DNA from: Zygnema cylindricum
Taxonomy: Eukaryota; Streptophyta; Zygnematophyceae; Zygnematales; Zygnemataceae
Assembly: GCA_037447655.1 (NCBI GenBank)
Contig: JBBHKE010001311.1
Coordinates: forward strand, 64,001-128,000
Direction of reading: 5' to 3'
Length of the DNA: 64,000 nucleotides
Under the pieces are notes generated by a model that worked only from the letters and a program-made list of their open reading frames with translations, ran no database searches and was not told the DNA's origin. Within the stretch, counting starts at the first letter, position 1, and each line of letters opens with the position of its first letter. Positions 10,104-21,079 of the stretch are shown piece by piece. A program made the translations under genes and the position numbers.

Positions 10104-13100
10104 AGTTATGGGCCCACCGACCAAATTGCCTATTTTTGATGAAACTGACTTCTTATATTGGGAAGTTATGCTGAGCTCATATTTCAAGGAGAGGGACTTG
10201 TCACCCATTGTGGAAGGAACTGCCTATGAGACGGCACCGGATTGGATAAAGAAAAATCTCTATTGCCTGAACGTCTTGAAACATAGAATGAAATTTTTTT
10301 TGGTAATTTAATATCTTGATTTGAACAAAGCTTGTGAATTTTAGTTTAGCGTATATGCTATGTATGTTCAACTAGATGTTACTGTGCAGACTAACATAGC
10401 CACTCAAATTTTTGAATTTAAGTATTCAGGAGGTAGTATGTCATATCATTGTCATGCTATGAAAAGGTTGTTCCTTCAGAGTACAAGTGCAGGTGGGGGC
10501 TTTTCACCATTTCAGCATGGTATGTTATTTATGAGAACTTTACCCGATGAATGTAAGGGAGCCATGGATAGGCTTAGGGCTCTTCCACAGCGTCAGTGGA
10601 ACATAACATTGGCAATACAGTTTATTTTGAGCGAATAAGCTTACCAAATTTCACAAAGAGGTAGTAGTACGTTTGTTCAGGCATTAGCTAACCAATTTTC
10701 ACACTCTAAGATTGGCAGTGGCATTTGTAGTGGCAATGGTAGAGGTAGTGGTCATAGAAGGTCACCTTTAACATGGTATTACTGTGATGAAAAATGCCAT
10801 GATTTTAGGATGTGTCATGCCTAAAAGGAGCTAAAGCTACAGGAAATTTTCGCTCTAGTTAGGACGAAAGCGGACTTCCATCAACGTCAAATGGACGCCC
10901 AACAACATTTTCCAACGCTTTTCAAGAGGAGGATGTGAGCAGCTTTCCCGATAACAGCGAAAACAAATACTTTGCGATGGAACAAGCAATAGAAGGTGTG
11001 GAGGAAGACGAATGGATTATGGACTCTGGTGCATCTGCACACATGTGCTGCAGTCGCCATCTCTTTGAGAGTATTCAATCTACCTCTCCTATCAAAATTT
11101 ATTTTAGTGATGATACCTTTGTTGAGTCAAAAGCAAAGGGGAGGGTGTCACTTATGTTGAATGTAAAGAAAAAACCTGTGAAAAGGGTCTTGGAAGATGT
11201 GTTGCATGTCCTAGCTTTTTAAAGAAACTTTTTCTTTACGTCTGTGGTAGAAAAGAAAGGTTTTAAAACTATATCTGAGAATGAAAAGAAAACAGTGAGT
11301 AAGAATGGGAAAATAGTTGCAGAGGGATTTGCTGGAGAAAACAATTTGTATCGGTTGAGTCTTGCAAATGATAATGATAATGATGTTATGCACTCAAGTG
11401 TAATCAGTGATTATGATTTATCGCATAAACGTTTAGGACATGTGAATTATGATAGATTAGAAAAGATGGTAAATCAAAAAATGGTGGAAGGTGTAAAAAT
11501 TAGTCAAAAACCAACATCAAATGTATGTGATGGTTGTGCAATGGGAAAAATTCATAAGTTGCCTTTCCCTTCGCAAACTGATCACAGAAGTAGTAGGGTG
11601 CTAGAACTAATTTATTCAGATGTATGGGGGTCATCTAGGTATCCATCTGTGGGAGGGGTTAAGTTTATGGTTACTTTTACGGATTACTATACTAGGTTTA
11701 CTACAATTTATTTTTTAAAAAGTAAGGATGAAGATTTTTCAAAATTTAAAGAGTATAAAGCTGGAGTTGAAAATATGCATGAGAGAAAGATAGGAGGATT
11801 CAGATCTGATAATGGAGGGGAGTACATTTCTAATGAGTTTGCAGAATTCTTAAAATAGCATGGAATCTCACGTCTGCTTACTATTCCTTATACTTCGTAA
11901 CAAAACAATGTTTCAGAGAGGATGAATAGGACTATATCAAAGTGTGTTATGACAATGATGGCTGATATGGACATAGATTACAAGTTTTGGGCAGAAGCTA
12001 TAAATTGTGCAGCTTATGTGAGAAACAGGTTAGAAACATAGGCAGTGAAAGATAAAACTCCCTATGAAATGTGGACTGGACACAAACCAGATGTAAGTCA
12101 CTTCAAGGTTTTTGGAAGTAAGGTTTTTATGCTAGATAATGATCCGCAGAAATAGAAGTTATAACCAAAAGTATGCCAGGGCTATTTCTAGGGTATGATG
12201 ATTATGCCAAAGGTTATAGAGTGTATGACACTAAGAGAAATAGAGTTGTGGTAGCCAGAAACAGTATTGTGAAGGATGAAAGAAAAAGAGTAGATGTATT
12301 TAATGAGCGTATAGATGAGAAGAAGAATAGAACTGTTGATTATATTTTTTTGGAGGAAAATCTTATGCTTTTTAGAAAAAGTGTAGAAAATGCATCTACA
12401 CCAACTCAGAGTGACTTGAGGGCTACAAAATCATCTCCTCCACCAGTAATAAGACATGTTATGCCTGAAAAAGTTGCATACTCTAATGTGCCTCAAGCTG
12501 AAGCCGAATCACTTGTATGAAGGAGGAGGACCCAACCATCTATACAAACGACAGACTTTCCTTGTGGAGTGAGGCGAAGTGCACAACTCAAGGGAGCAAA
12601 TGCAGCTTTTGCTCACTCAGCACACATAGAAGAGCCTTTAACATTGACAGAAGCTTTTTTGATTGATGAAAAGAAACACGAGGTTGAAGCGGTTAATGAA
12701 GAAATGAAGTCTATCATGGAGGCCCCAAACGTGGGATTTGGTGGAACTTCCGCTAAGGAGGAAGTTTATTGGGAGTAAATGGTTGTTTAAGTTAAAATTG
12801 AACCCAGATAATACCATAGACAAGTATAAGGCTTTTTTGGTTTCTAAGGGATATAATCAAAAGGAGGGGATAGATTATGAAGAAACTTTCTGCCTTGTTG
12901 TAAGGTTTACATCTGACTGATCTTACTTACACTAGCTGCCATACAGGATTTTGACATTCACCAAATGGATGTCAAAACTGCTTTTTTGCATGGTGATTTA
13001 GATGAGGTAATTTATATGAAGCAGCCTGAGGGTTATGAGGAAGCAGGAAAAGAAAATCTTGTGTGGAAACTTTTAAAATCTTTGTATGGCTTGAAGCAAG

Positions 13101-14210
13101 CCCCGGGACAGTGGAACAGAAAATTAGATGAGTTTTTGGAACGATTAAGATTTACTCGAATTAGTTATGATCATTCGGTATATGTGATGTGTGGTGATAA
13201 TCATGATAAGGTGATATTCATTGCTGTGTATGTTGATGATCTGCTACTAATCAGTAAGAACAAAGAAGGAATTGCTAAAGTAAAACACGCTCTTAATTCA
13301 CAATTTGAAATAAAGGATTTGGGTGAGGCAAAATATATCCTTGGAATACAAGTTGAAAGAGATAAAGAAAATAAAATAATTAGGCTAACTTAGAAAGAAG
13401 CGATAGGAAACATGTTGGAAAAATTTGGCTTGGCTGATGCCAAAGGTTGTGGAACTCCTATCGAGTATAAGCAAAAACTTGGAGGAAAGGAGCATGAGTT
13501 TGGAGTAATAATAGATGATGAACTCAATGAACAAAAATTTATGTCTGAGGTACCTTAGACATAAGTAGTATGAAGTTTGATATACTTCATGAATTGTACT
13601 AGGCTTGATATAGCTGCAGAAGTGGTGTATTGAGCAGAAGTCTGCAAAACCCACGAAAGAGAGACTGGGAGGCAGCAAAAAGCGTCTTAAAGTATCTTGT
13701 TGGGACTAGAAATCTTTGGCTTACTTTGGGAAGGGACAAGGTAGGCATTAATACTTGGAGTGATGCTAGCTATGGTGATGTGCCTAGTAGGAAGTCTACA
13801 ACTGGGTATGTCATTCACATTGGAAGTGGAACTTGTAGTTGGAGTAGTAAACTTCAAAAGGTTACAGCACAATCAACTATGGAAGCTGAATACATGGCTG
13901 CAAGCGCAGCCTTAAAGGAATTGCTTTGGATTAAGGCATTCCTTCAAGAATTGGGGTTTACACAACACGGAACACAAGTAATGTGGTGCGACAATCAGGT
14001 AGCCATTTCTGTGGCTACAAACCCAAGTCACCATTTTAAGAGTAAGCATATGGACATTCGGCTACATTTGGTACGTGAGAAAGTATTTGCAAAAGTGGTA
14101 AAACTTTGTTATTTGCCTGATGAGAAAAATGGTTGCGAACATGTTGACAAAAGCCCTTCCATCTCCTAAATTGGAGTACTGCACAAAAAGCATGTGGTCT
14201 AAGTGAGTAA
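10012..14210 (+). pseudogene. F2 copia gag-pol, degenerate
   Basis: Begins at an ATG inside LTR 1 and ends at TAA 14208-14210. Recognisable in order: gag (10108-10640); zinc knuckle near 10770-10825, in which the first Cys reads as Trp; protease with Asp-Ser-Gly-Ala-Ser (about 11020); GAG-pre-integrase His/Cys cluster and integrase with SDNGGEY (about 11800-11825); reverse transcriptase with the YVDD catalytic box (about 13225-13240); RNase H with TWSDASYGD, STMEAEY and WCDNQ. In-frame stops include those near 10099, 10637, 11857, 12155, 12518, 12777 and 13391, and a one-base insertion near 14130 shifts the RNase H tail. The stretch from about 12594 to 13866 looks identical to the right-arm copy although the flanks differ. 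Confidence 0.88.
10104..10118 (+). promoter_or_regulatory. F2 primer-binding site (half initiator tRNA-Met)
   Basis: AGTTATGGGCCCACC directly after the LTR. It is complementary to the initiator tRNA-Met anticodon arm with one mismatch at the second base (A for G, counting GG as the perfect start). Confidence 0.75.
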
Positions 14211-14232
14211 GTCTTCTAAAGCTTAAAGGGAG

Positions 14233-14903
14233 TAGTGAAAATTAAGCTGTAGTAGGCCTTAGAAATTTGAGTCTAGGACTTAGAATATTTTTGGAATACC
14301 AACTGTTCAATATTGACCAAATTTAGTGTGGATTTTTTTGTAGTATCTACACGAATAGTTATCTTTAAGTAATTTAGTGAGTAGGGCCGCCAATGGATGT
14401 ATACGTGATAAGAATCACCCGGATTTTTAGGGTATAGATATTGTTAGTGGACAATTCTGGTCCAAACAATTAGATTTTTGTCAGTAGGCTATCTGGTGAA
14501 CCTTGTACATACATTTTAGATATTTTGAGGATCTTTAGAGTATTTAATTGAATTAGGAATGATCAGTTTGATACAGAGTGTACATTCTACACAAGAGTTA
14601 AGGAAATGAGAGCACTGAGTGCAGTTTAAGGTGTTTTATGCTCTATTGTCTCTAATTTGCTTCTAATACATGTTTGTTTGGTTGAAAGACCTCTTTCGTT
14701 TGGAGTTACATATCTTACACTATAGATCTAGTCTTTTAGGCATTTCTCTTTCGGTTTGCTTTCGCTAACATGTCTGATAATGGCTCAGCTCCTGTTGCAA
14801 GTGCTCCTATTAGCCCTAGTGCTCCACCTGCTCCTGCTGGTGCAAGTGTGACTCCTAATGGGAGTGGATCACAGCCGAGTCTTAATGCCTATGACCTTCA
14901 ACA
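14233..14903 (+). repeat. F2 LTR 2 (middle, divergent subtype)
   Basis: 671 bp, starting TAGTGAAAAT after the purine run AAAGGGAG and ending CTTCAACA. It is more divergent than LTR 1 and LTR 3. It carries an in-frame insertion of about 45 bp in the gag N-terminal segment (14790-14840) that adds Ala/Pro/Ser-rich codons. It has no primer site after it: the sequence jumps straight into the reverse-transcriptase region. Confidence 0.82.
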
Positions 14904-16198
14904 TATCTTACTTACACTAGCTGCCATATAGGATTTTGACATTCACCAAATGGTTGTCAAAATTGATTTTTTGCATGGTGATTTAGATGAGGTCATTTAT
15001 ATGAAGCAGCCAGAGGGTTATGAGGAAGCAGGAAAAGAAAATCTTGTGTGCAGACTTTTAAAATCTTTGTATGGCTTGAAGCAAGCCCCAAGAAAGTGGA
15101 ACAGAAAATTAGATGAGTTTTTGGAAGGATTAGGATTTACTAGATGTAGTTATGAACATTCGGTATATGTGATGTGTGGTGATAATCCGGATGAGGTGAT
15201 GTTCATTGCTGTGTATTGTATGATCTGCTACTAATCAGTAGGAACAAAGAAGGAATTGCTAAAGTAAAACACGCTCTTAATTCACAATTTGAAATGAAAG
15301 ATTTGGGTGAGGCAAAATTTATCCTTGGAATACAAGTTGAAAGAGATAGAGAAAATAAAATAATTAGGTTAACTTCGAAAGAAACGATAGGAAACATGTT
15401 GGAAAATTTTGGCTTGGCTGATGCCAAAGGTTGTGCAACTCCTATGGAGTATAAGGAAAAACTTGGAGGAAAGGAGCATGAGTTTGGAGTAATAATAGAT
15501 GAGGAACTCAATGCAGAAGAACAAAAATTTATGTCTTAAGTACCTTACACACAAGTAGTATGAAGTTTGGTATACTTCATGAATTATACTAGGCTTGATA
15601 TAGGTGCAAAAGTGGTGTATTGAGCAGAATTCTGCAAAACCCACGAAAGAGAGACTAGGAGGCAGCAAAAAGCGTCTTAAAGTATCTTGTTGGGACTAGA
15701 AATCTTTGGCTTACTTTGGGAGGGGACAAGGTATGCATTAATACTTCGAGTGATGCTAGCTATGGTGATGTGCCTAGTAGGAAATCTACAACTGGGTATG
15801 TCATTCAGATTCGAAGTGGAACTTGTAGTTGGAGTAGTAAACTTCAAAAAGTCACGGCTCAATCTACTATGGAAGCCGAATACATGGCTGCGAGCGCAGC
15901 CTTGAAAGAGTTGCTATGGATTAAGGCATTTCTTCAAGAATTGGGTTTTACGCAACACGGGACACAAATAATGTGGTGCGACAATCAAGCAGCCATTTCT
16001 GTGGCTACAAACCCTAGTCACCATTTTAAGAGTAAACATATGGACATTCGGCTACATTTGGTACGTGAGAAAGTCTTTGCAAAGGTGGTAAAACTTTGTT
16101 ATTTGCCTGATGAGAAAATGGTTGCGGACATGTTGACAAAAGCCCTTCCCGCTCCTAAATTGGAGTACTGCAGAAAAGCATGTGGTCTAAGTGAGTAA
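14904..16198 (+). pseudogene. F2 partial pol: reverse transcriptase and RNase H
   Basis: Starts abruptly in the palm region of reverse transcriptase, at the same motif found at 12920 in the first copy. Primer site, gag, protease, integrase and the RT fingers are deleted. RT is open to the catalytic YVDD box, where a one-base loss (about 15215) destroys the box and shifts the frame. RT thumb and connection continue to a stop near 15538. RNase H is open from 15716 to the TAA at 16196-16198 with TSSDASYGD, STMEAEY, WCDNQAA and HMDIRLHLVREKV, so this copy has the better RNase H of the two. It cannot be an independent element because it lacks its 5' half. Confidence 0.85.
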
Positions 16199-16220
16199 GC
16201 CTTCTAAAGCTTAAGGGGAG

Positions 16221-16847
16221 TATTGAAAAGTAAGCTTTAGTAAGTCTTAGAAATTTGAGTCTAGGACTTAGAATATTTTTGGAATACCAACTGTTCAATA
16301 TTGACCAAATTTAGTGTAGATTTTTGTAGTATCTACACGATTATTTATCTTTAAGTAAATTATCGTGTAAGGCCACCAATGAATGTGGATGTGATAAGAA
16401 TCACCCGGATTTTTAGGGTATAGATATTGTTAGTGGACGATTCTGGTCCAAACACTTAGATTTTTGTCAGTAGACTGTCTAGTGAACCTTGTACATACAT
16501 TTTAGATATTTTGAAGATCTTTAGAGTATTTAATTCAATTAGGAATGATCAGTTTTAAACAGAATGTACATTCTACACAGAGTTTAAGGAAATGAGAGCA
16601 CTAAGTGCACTTTAAGCTGTTTTCTGTTCTCTTGTCCTTATTTTGGTTGTGGAATATGTTTGTATGGTTGTAAGACCTCTCTCACTTAAAGCTACATATG
16701 TTACAACATACATCTAGTCAAATAGATATTTCTCTTTGGGTTTGCTTTTGCTCCCATGTCTACTAATGGCTCAGTCCCAGCTGGTGCAAGTGTGACGCCT
16801 AGTGGGAGTGGAACACAGCCAAGTGAGAATGTCCATGACCCTCAACA
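16221..16847 (+). repeat. F2 LTR 3
   Basis: 627 bp, preceded by the polypurine run TTAAGGGGAG and ending CTCAACA. It keeps the undamaged Gln codon at its end, unlike LTR 1. Roughly 5% different from LTR 1 by eye, so the element is old. Confidence 0.85.
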
Positions 16848-16918
16848 ACGGCTATGCCGCGCTCTGCCGGTCAGAGGTTCGAGTCCTTCCGGACTCAACC
16901 TTTTGTTGGGTGTGACAT

Positions 16919-18186
16919 TGTTGTTTTGAAAACGTAGTTTCGTGCGTACGCCACGTTTTGTGCGCACGCGACGTTTCGTGCGTATGTTATTATCGAAAGT
17001 AATGTGGTTATACAAATTGAGGATCGAATGGATTTGTGGATTGGGGGAGTAAATGTATGAGTAAAATTAAAGGGACGTGATGGAGTAAATGAGTGGCGCG
17101 GAATGCGTTAAGAAATGGACGGCGGATTGCGACGCGATCCGACGTAAAATATTTGAAGAGACTAAAATGGTACGTTGCACGTACGAAACATAATGCGACA
17201 AGTGGCATTTATGGAAAAGGACGCGACGGTACAAAGAATCTTATTTTACAAGAGTACTTCAAATTGGTAGGCGTAATTTATGGCGAAGTACGTAATTTCA
17301 GTACGGACAAATTTGGATGGTTTGACGTCGTTTCGTCAAGTGGAATTTGGGATCACGTGGCGCGACATCGAGGGTGCCGAACAAGAGCGACGGACGGCGC
17401 ACAAAGGCCGCCGGTATTTTTCAAGTAGTGTTGACGCGAAATCGCGTCAATCATACAATATCTATTTTTGGACGGCTCGGATTGTTTTACGAGATTCGTA
17501 GAGTCTTGTTGACTTACACGCAATGACTCAGCATACGATTTTGTTGTCGGTGTAAATATTTGTAAAACATTGTTTTGTCTTTTTGTGAATTAGTTATTAG
17601 TGTACTTTTACTCATTTTGACATACCTTGAAGTATTCGGGTATCCTAACATTAGTTGAGGTAGCTGGTAGATAGCGTACGGCTGGTATGCCTCCGTACGT
17701 TCAGTAGTGAGCTCTAGTTTACATTTGTAGCACTTAGTCATTTTAAGACATAGGGAACTTTCTGTACCAAAAACTGTTTATGGTCATTTTTGGTAATTTT
17801 GTCTGAGTATTGCACTCAGATCTGTTGGCAAAATTATGTGAAATTTTGCATGTATGTTCTTCCTTCTATTGTATACCTTGCTACAGATTTGCAGACCTAT
17901 TGTGTGTCTGGTCTGTGTGTAAATTTATTGTGAAGTTGTCAGTTTTATCAGAGTTCTGGCAGACTGTTTTTCTGCAACTTTGACTAGATGGTGTGATCAC
18001 TCTTTTTATTATTTTTGTCTGAAACTTTGTGAGGTAATTTAATAGCCTAAAAAATATCTCTCTTTAGAGTTTCAGCTTGGTTTATTATTTCTGTAGAATT
18101 CTGTGTTGATTCAAAGTAGGCTGTTTTTGGGTAGTCTGTGGTGCTTCCGAGGGTAAATCCATGGCTGAAAATGGCTATGGACAACA
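16919..18186 (+). mobile_element. F4 solo LTR
   Basis: 1,268 bp beginning TGTTGTTTTG and ending GGACAACA, with perfect 5-bp target duplication GACAT (16914-16918 and 18187-18191). It interrupts the F1 LTR at a place where the right arm (23095-23105) is uninterrupted, so it inserted after the inverted duplication or was lost from the other arm. The last ~310 bp recur inverted at 43979-44288. Strand is given by the TG..CA convention only; there is no internal coding part to confirm it. Confidence 0.85.
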
Positions 18187-18383
18187 GACATAAGTCACTC
18201 TTTAGTCCTGCATGCTGAGCTAGGACAGCCATGGCTGAACCATCCTCTCTATCCCTCACTGACTATAACAAGTATGGTGGGTAGAGAGAGGAGGTGGAGA
18301 CAAGTTGTCTGCATTTTTATTTTTCTATTTGTATTGAACTATTTAGACCTAGAAAATACCATAAAAATATTATAATTTCAACA

Positions 18384-18525
18384 AACCCAATGTAGAGTAC
18401 TTAAATAAATTAGAGAAAACTTCCTCTGGGAAAAAGTTATATCACACAAATTAGCGTTAATAACTCTAATTTTTTTTATTTTTTTTACTCTAATTTTTTC
18501 TTTACTCTAATTACGATTCGCGGTG
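18384..18525. other. short unique stretch ending in a CGGTG-type MITE terminus
   Basis: Contains TTAGCGTTAATAACTCTAAT and ends TTACGATTCGCGGTG followed by TA. This resembles the terminus of the 20122-20673 and 34427-34895 elements and is probably the remnant of one. Mirrored at 22721-22864 in the right arm. Confidence 0.4.
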
Positions 18526-20121
18526 TAGTGTTGGGTATCGAGGACCATTTGTCGATATTCAATATGTATCAAATTTCAGGTACCTGATAATCGATATATC
18601 GTTTCGATAAGGTAAATATCGCAATATATCGCCAATATATTGCCAATATATCGTATCGCCGATATATCAAGGCTTTAAAAAAAAAAAATGAAAATTTTCA
18701 CAAGTCTTTAAAGAAACGTGCCTTCGGACAAGGTGACTGTAAAATCTTTGCCGAAATTAAATACGGTTTTTTCTTGAAAGTGAGCAGAGTGAAGGAGATC
18801 GTTGAGGTACATTGACGCGGTACACTTCTGAAGTACACGTACGTAATACGCAAGTAAGGATTTCTATACGAAAATGGTCGGTTTCTAAATCTTTGACGAT
18901 TTTAGAGATTTGATCATCAAGTTACATGTAACTACTCAAATCAGAACACGTATGTAAAAACTTATTTACAGACGATACCCGATGTAACCAAGGCCTCCGT
19001 AATACAGAAATTTCGTTGTCCGTACTATTACATAGACCTCTTGGTGTAACCATACCCTAAATAATTACTATTTGAATTACATAATTAGGGTACTTTCGCA
19101 TGTGCTAAAGTTACAACTATTTTTTGTCGTTTTCCTTCATAACTTAGAAAAAAACGAGAAAATCAATAGCCGTACCAAAAAATTGAAATTACAACCGTAC
19201 AAGTTGCTTTGCCTTGAACTTTATACGTATTGTAGTTTGTCGTCTAGCGCGATCAAATTTGTCGTTTAGCGCATTTCAACCCATTTTCGCGTCCTTCCAG
19301 CACATGTTAAAACTTTACATCAAATCACCTCGCAAGGTGGTTTTAACTATAGTCCAATAAGGTGAGCGAATAGGCAAATGCTGTCGCACGTGTCGCAAGT
19401 TTTTTCAATTTTTTGCACGGAGTACCAAAACAAAAACCCCACCCAGTTTTCACCAGGTGCCTTTTGTCGCGCTAAATCCGAGGAGTCGCCTCTCTCAAAC
19501 ACGCGTCTTCACACATACGTAGAGGAAAAATATCAAGCACCCTCGGCAATGGGGAGACGAAAAACAAAACCGCATTTTTGAGCGACAGCGAAAGGTATTT
19601 TAGGATGTCGACAAAGTGGCGTACGGACATTACGAAGTCAAAAATATTGTACAGCTTGGGGAGAGACGCCTCAAATTGAAGCCGAGTGGAATTTTCGCCT
19701 CATCGTGTGTCCACTTCATTTGTCACATTGTTTCGTACACGTCTACGTAAGTCACTTTTTGAAGTAACAAGTTATTTGCGTTTACATCCGAATGCTTTGA
19801 AAGTTGTATGGAGAATCTTCGCTAAAAAACAAAGTAACAAGACTAAGTTTCGGTTACATGTGAAAGTACCCTTAGTACTTTTTTGTCGGTATGTTTTGCA
19901 GCGTCTACCTTTAAGTCACGGAACGAAAATCCCGTCGTACGTGGCGTATCAGACAATTTGTCTTTTTTGCTAAAATAACATATTATATAAAAATATAAAA
20001 TATTAAATTTAAAAAATACTATATATCGCGATATATATCGCGATAATTTATGTTGGTCTCGGTACGATATATCGAGGATTTTGCTGGATCGATATTCGAT
20101 ATGTTGAATATCGAAATTATA
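18526..20121 (+). mobile_element. CGATAT-rich TIR element, left-arm copy (one end lost)
   Basis: Begins TAGTGTTGGGTATCGAGG and runs to 20121, matching 21112-22720 in reverse. The terminal 32 bp present in the right arm (21080-21111) are missing here, where the 20122-20673 element begins. No transposase domain is found; the longest frames are without family resemblance. Non-autonomous DNA element by structure. Confidence 0.65.
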
Positions 20122-20673
20122 CACCGCCAATCGCTATTAGCGTACAGGTTTCTTTAGCGTATAGGAATAATTACAGTAATTTACGCTAATTAGGAATTTT
20201 AAAATTTAAAAAAAAAACATACATTCTAATTGTTTACTAATGCTAATTTGGGTCTTTGAAAAAAAAATGTCGGTCCAAACATGCTTACACTAATATTGGT
20301 ACTTGTACAAAATCTGACAAATCGTACACAAATCGTACGTTCACACAGTCGAAACGTGGTTGTTGGACGAATATGTGCAAACGTGATATTTGACAGCCCG
20401 ATTTCATCCCCCTTTTAGAGCGCATAATCTCATGCGTCCGCGATTACTAAAACTCATTAATTATACTTTTTCCCTTAAAAAGGTACAATTTTGTACGGTC
20501 TGACATTTAACGTACACCACACTATTTAAATGACAACGTAATTTCGTTTTTAAGCTAATTGGACAAAAAACCCTAGATAGCGTAAAGGAAAAAACATAAT
20601 AATTTATGCTATTTAAGAATTTGGGAAAAGCGGACCGAATTAGCGTTCAATACGCTAATAGCGATTGGCAGTG
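20122..20673. mobile_element. MITE with 23-bp TIRs and TA target site
   Basis: Starts CACCGCCAATCGCTATTAGC and ends with the inverted form GCTAATAGCGATTGGCAGTG, one mismatch over the 23-bp terminus. It is flanked by TA on both sides (20120-20121, 20674-20675), as in Tc1/mariner-type MITEs. 552 bp, non-coding. It sits exactly at the inner end of the left palindrome arm. A related element is at 34427-34895. Confidence 0.7.
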
Positions 20674-21079
20674 TAGTATACTACGACCACAAAACCAAGG
20701 TCACAGGACAGCAGGCAATAGATTGAGGAAATACGTATCCAAAATAATAGTACGGACTGGCTCAAAATATTAGTGTCATGTATCAGTAGCCATTTGCCGT
20801 TAGCCAATATGTAACTTTCTGACCTACACCGTGAACAGTCATTAGTGTTGATGTTTTTTTCGTCTATTCAAACATCTTTTATCCATACACACATGTCGGT
20901 TTTTAGATCTCACGGTTGCAATTGAAAGATAAGATTCTCACCTTGCGATTGACGGTCTCAAGTTGAAAATCGGACAAGTGTGGACGGAAAAAAATGTTTT
21001 AAGTGGCCAAAAAATTAATAACACTAAAACCGATACACGGTGTACCTTTCATCAATATATTGACTACAGTACTTACCTG
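20674..21079. other. central spacer of the palindrome
   Basis: About 400 bp of unique sequence between the MITE and the right TIR element. No gene recognised. Confidence 0.6.

Larger units (their letters stand above)
9477..16847 (+). mobile_element. F2 copia element with three LTRs, nested in an F1 LTR
   Basis: Order: LTR (9477-10103), gag-pol (10104-14232), LTR (14233-14903), partial pol (14904-16220), LTR (16221-16847). Perfect 5-bp target duplication ACGGC at 9472-9476 and 16848-16852. The three-LTR order with a second, 5'-deleted internal part suggests recombination between F2 copies. The right-arm counterpart (23167-28534) has the same target site but only two LTRs. Confidence 0.88.
7683..18383 (-). 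mobile_element. F1 copia element, 5' part (left arm), with nested insertions
   Basis: Minus-strand F1 copy. The 5' LTR is at 8753-18383, split by the F2 element (9477-16847) and the F4 solo LTR (16919-18186). Internal sequence runs down to 7683, where it is truncated in the middle of the protease-integrase linker. Outer flank (reverse complement GGGTT) matches the flank of the F1 copy in the right arm at 22860-22864, so both are the same ancestral insertion. Confidence 0.85.
8753..18383 (-). repeat. F1 5' LTR, split in three by F2 and F4
   Basis: Segments 8753-9476, 16848-16918 and 18187-18383 join to about 990 bp of F1 LTR. The break points are marked by target duplications ACGGC (F2) and GACAT (F4). 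The middle segment carries the tRNA T-arm-like hairpin containing GGTTCGAGTCC. Confidence 0.85.
4065..20121 (+). repeat. left arm of a giant imperfect inverted duplication
   Basis: Read outward from the centre, this arm carries a TIR element, F1 5' LTR with nested F2, F1 5' coding part, F3 internal part, F3 5' LTR and about 480 bp of F3 flank. The right arm (21112-40195) has the same order in reverse orientation. F3 has the same target site (CACAG) and F2 the same target site (ACGGC) in both arms. By eye the outer flank is about 88-90% alike and the TIR element about 94% alike. Arm-specific differences are the deletion junction at 7683, the F4 solo LTR at 16919-18186 and the extra F2 LTR at 14233-14903. 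Confidence 0.85.

Noticed and set aside
16858-16900. Possible tRNA gene in the F1 LTR
   Set aside because: Only a T-arm-like half is present. The A-box-like TAGCTCAGCAGG in the LTR lies on the opposite strand, so there is no pol III gene structure.
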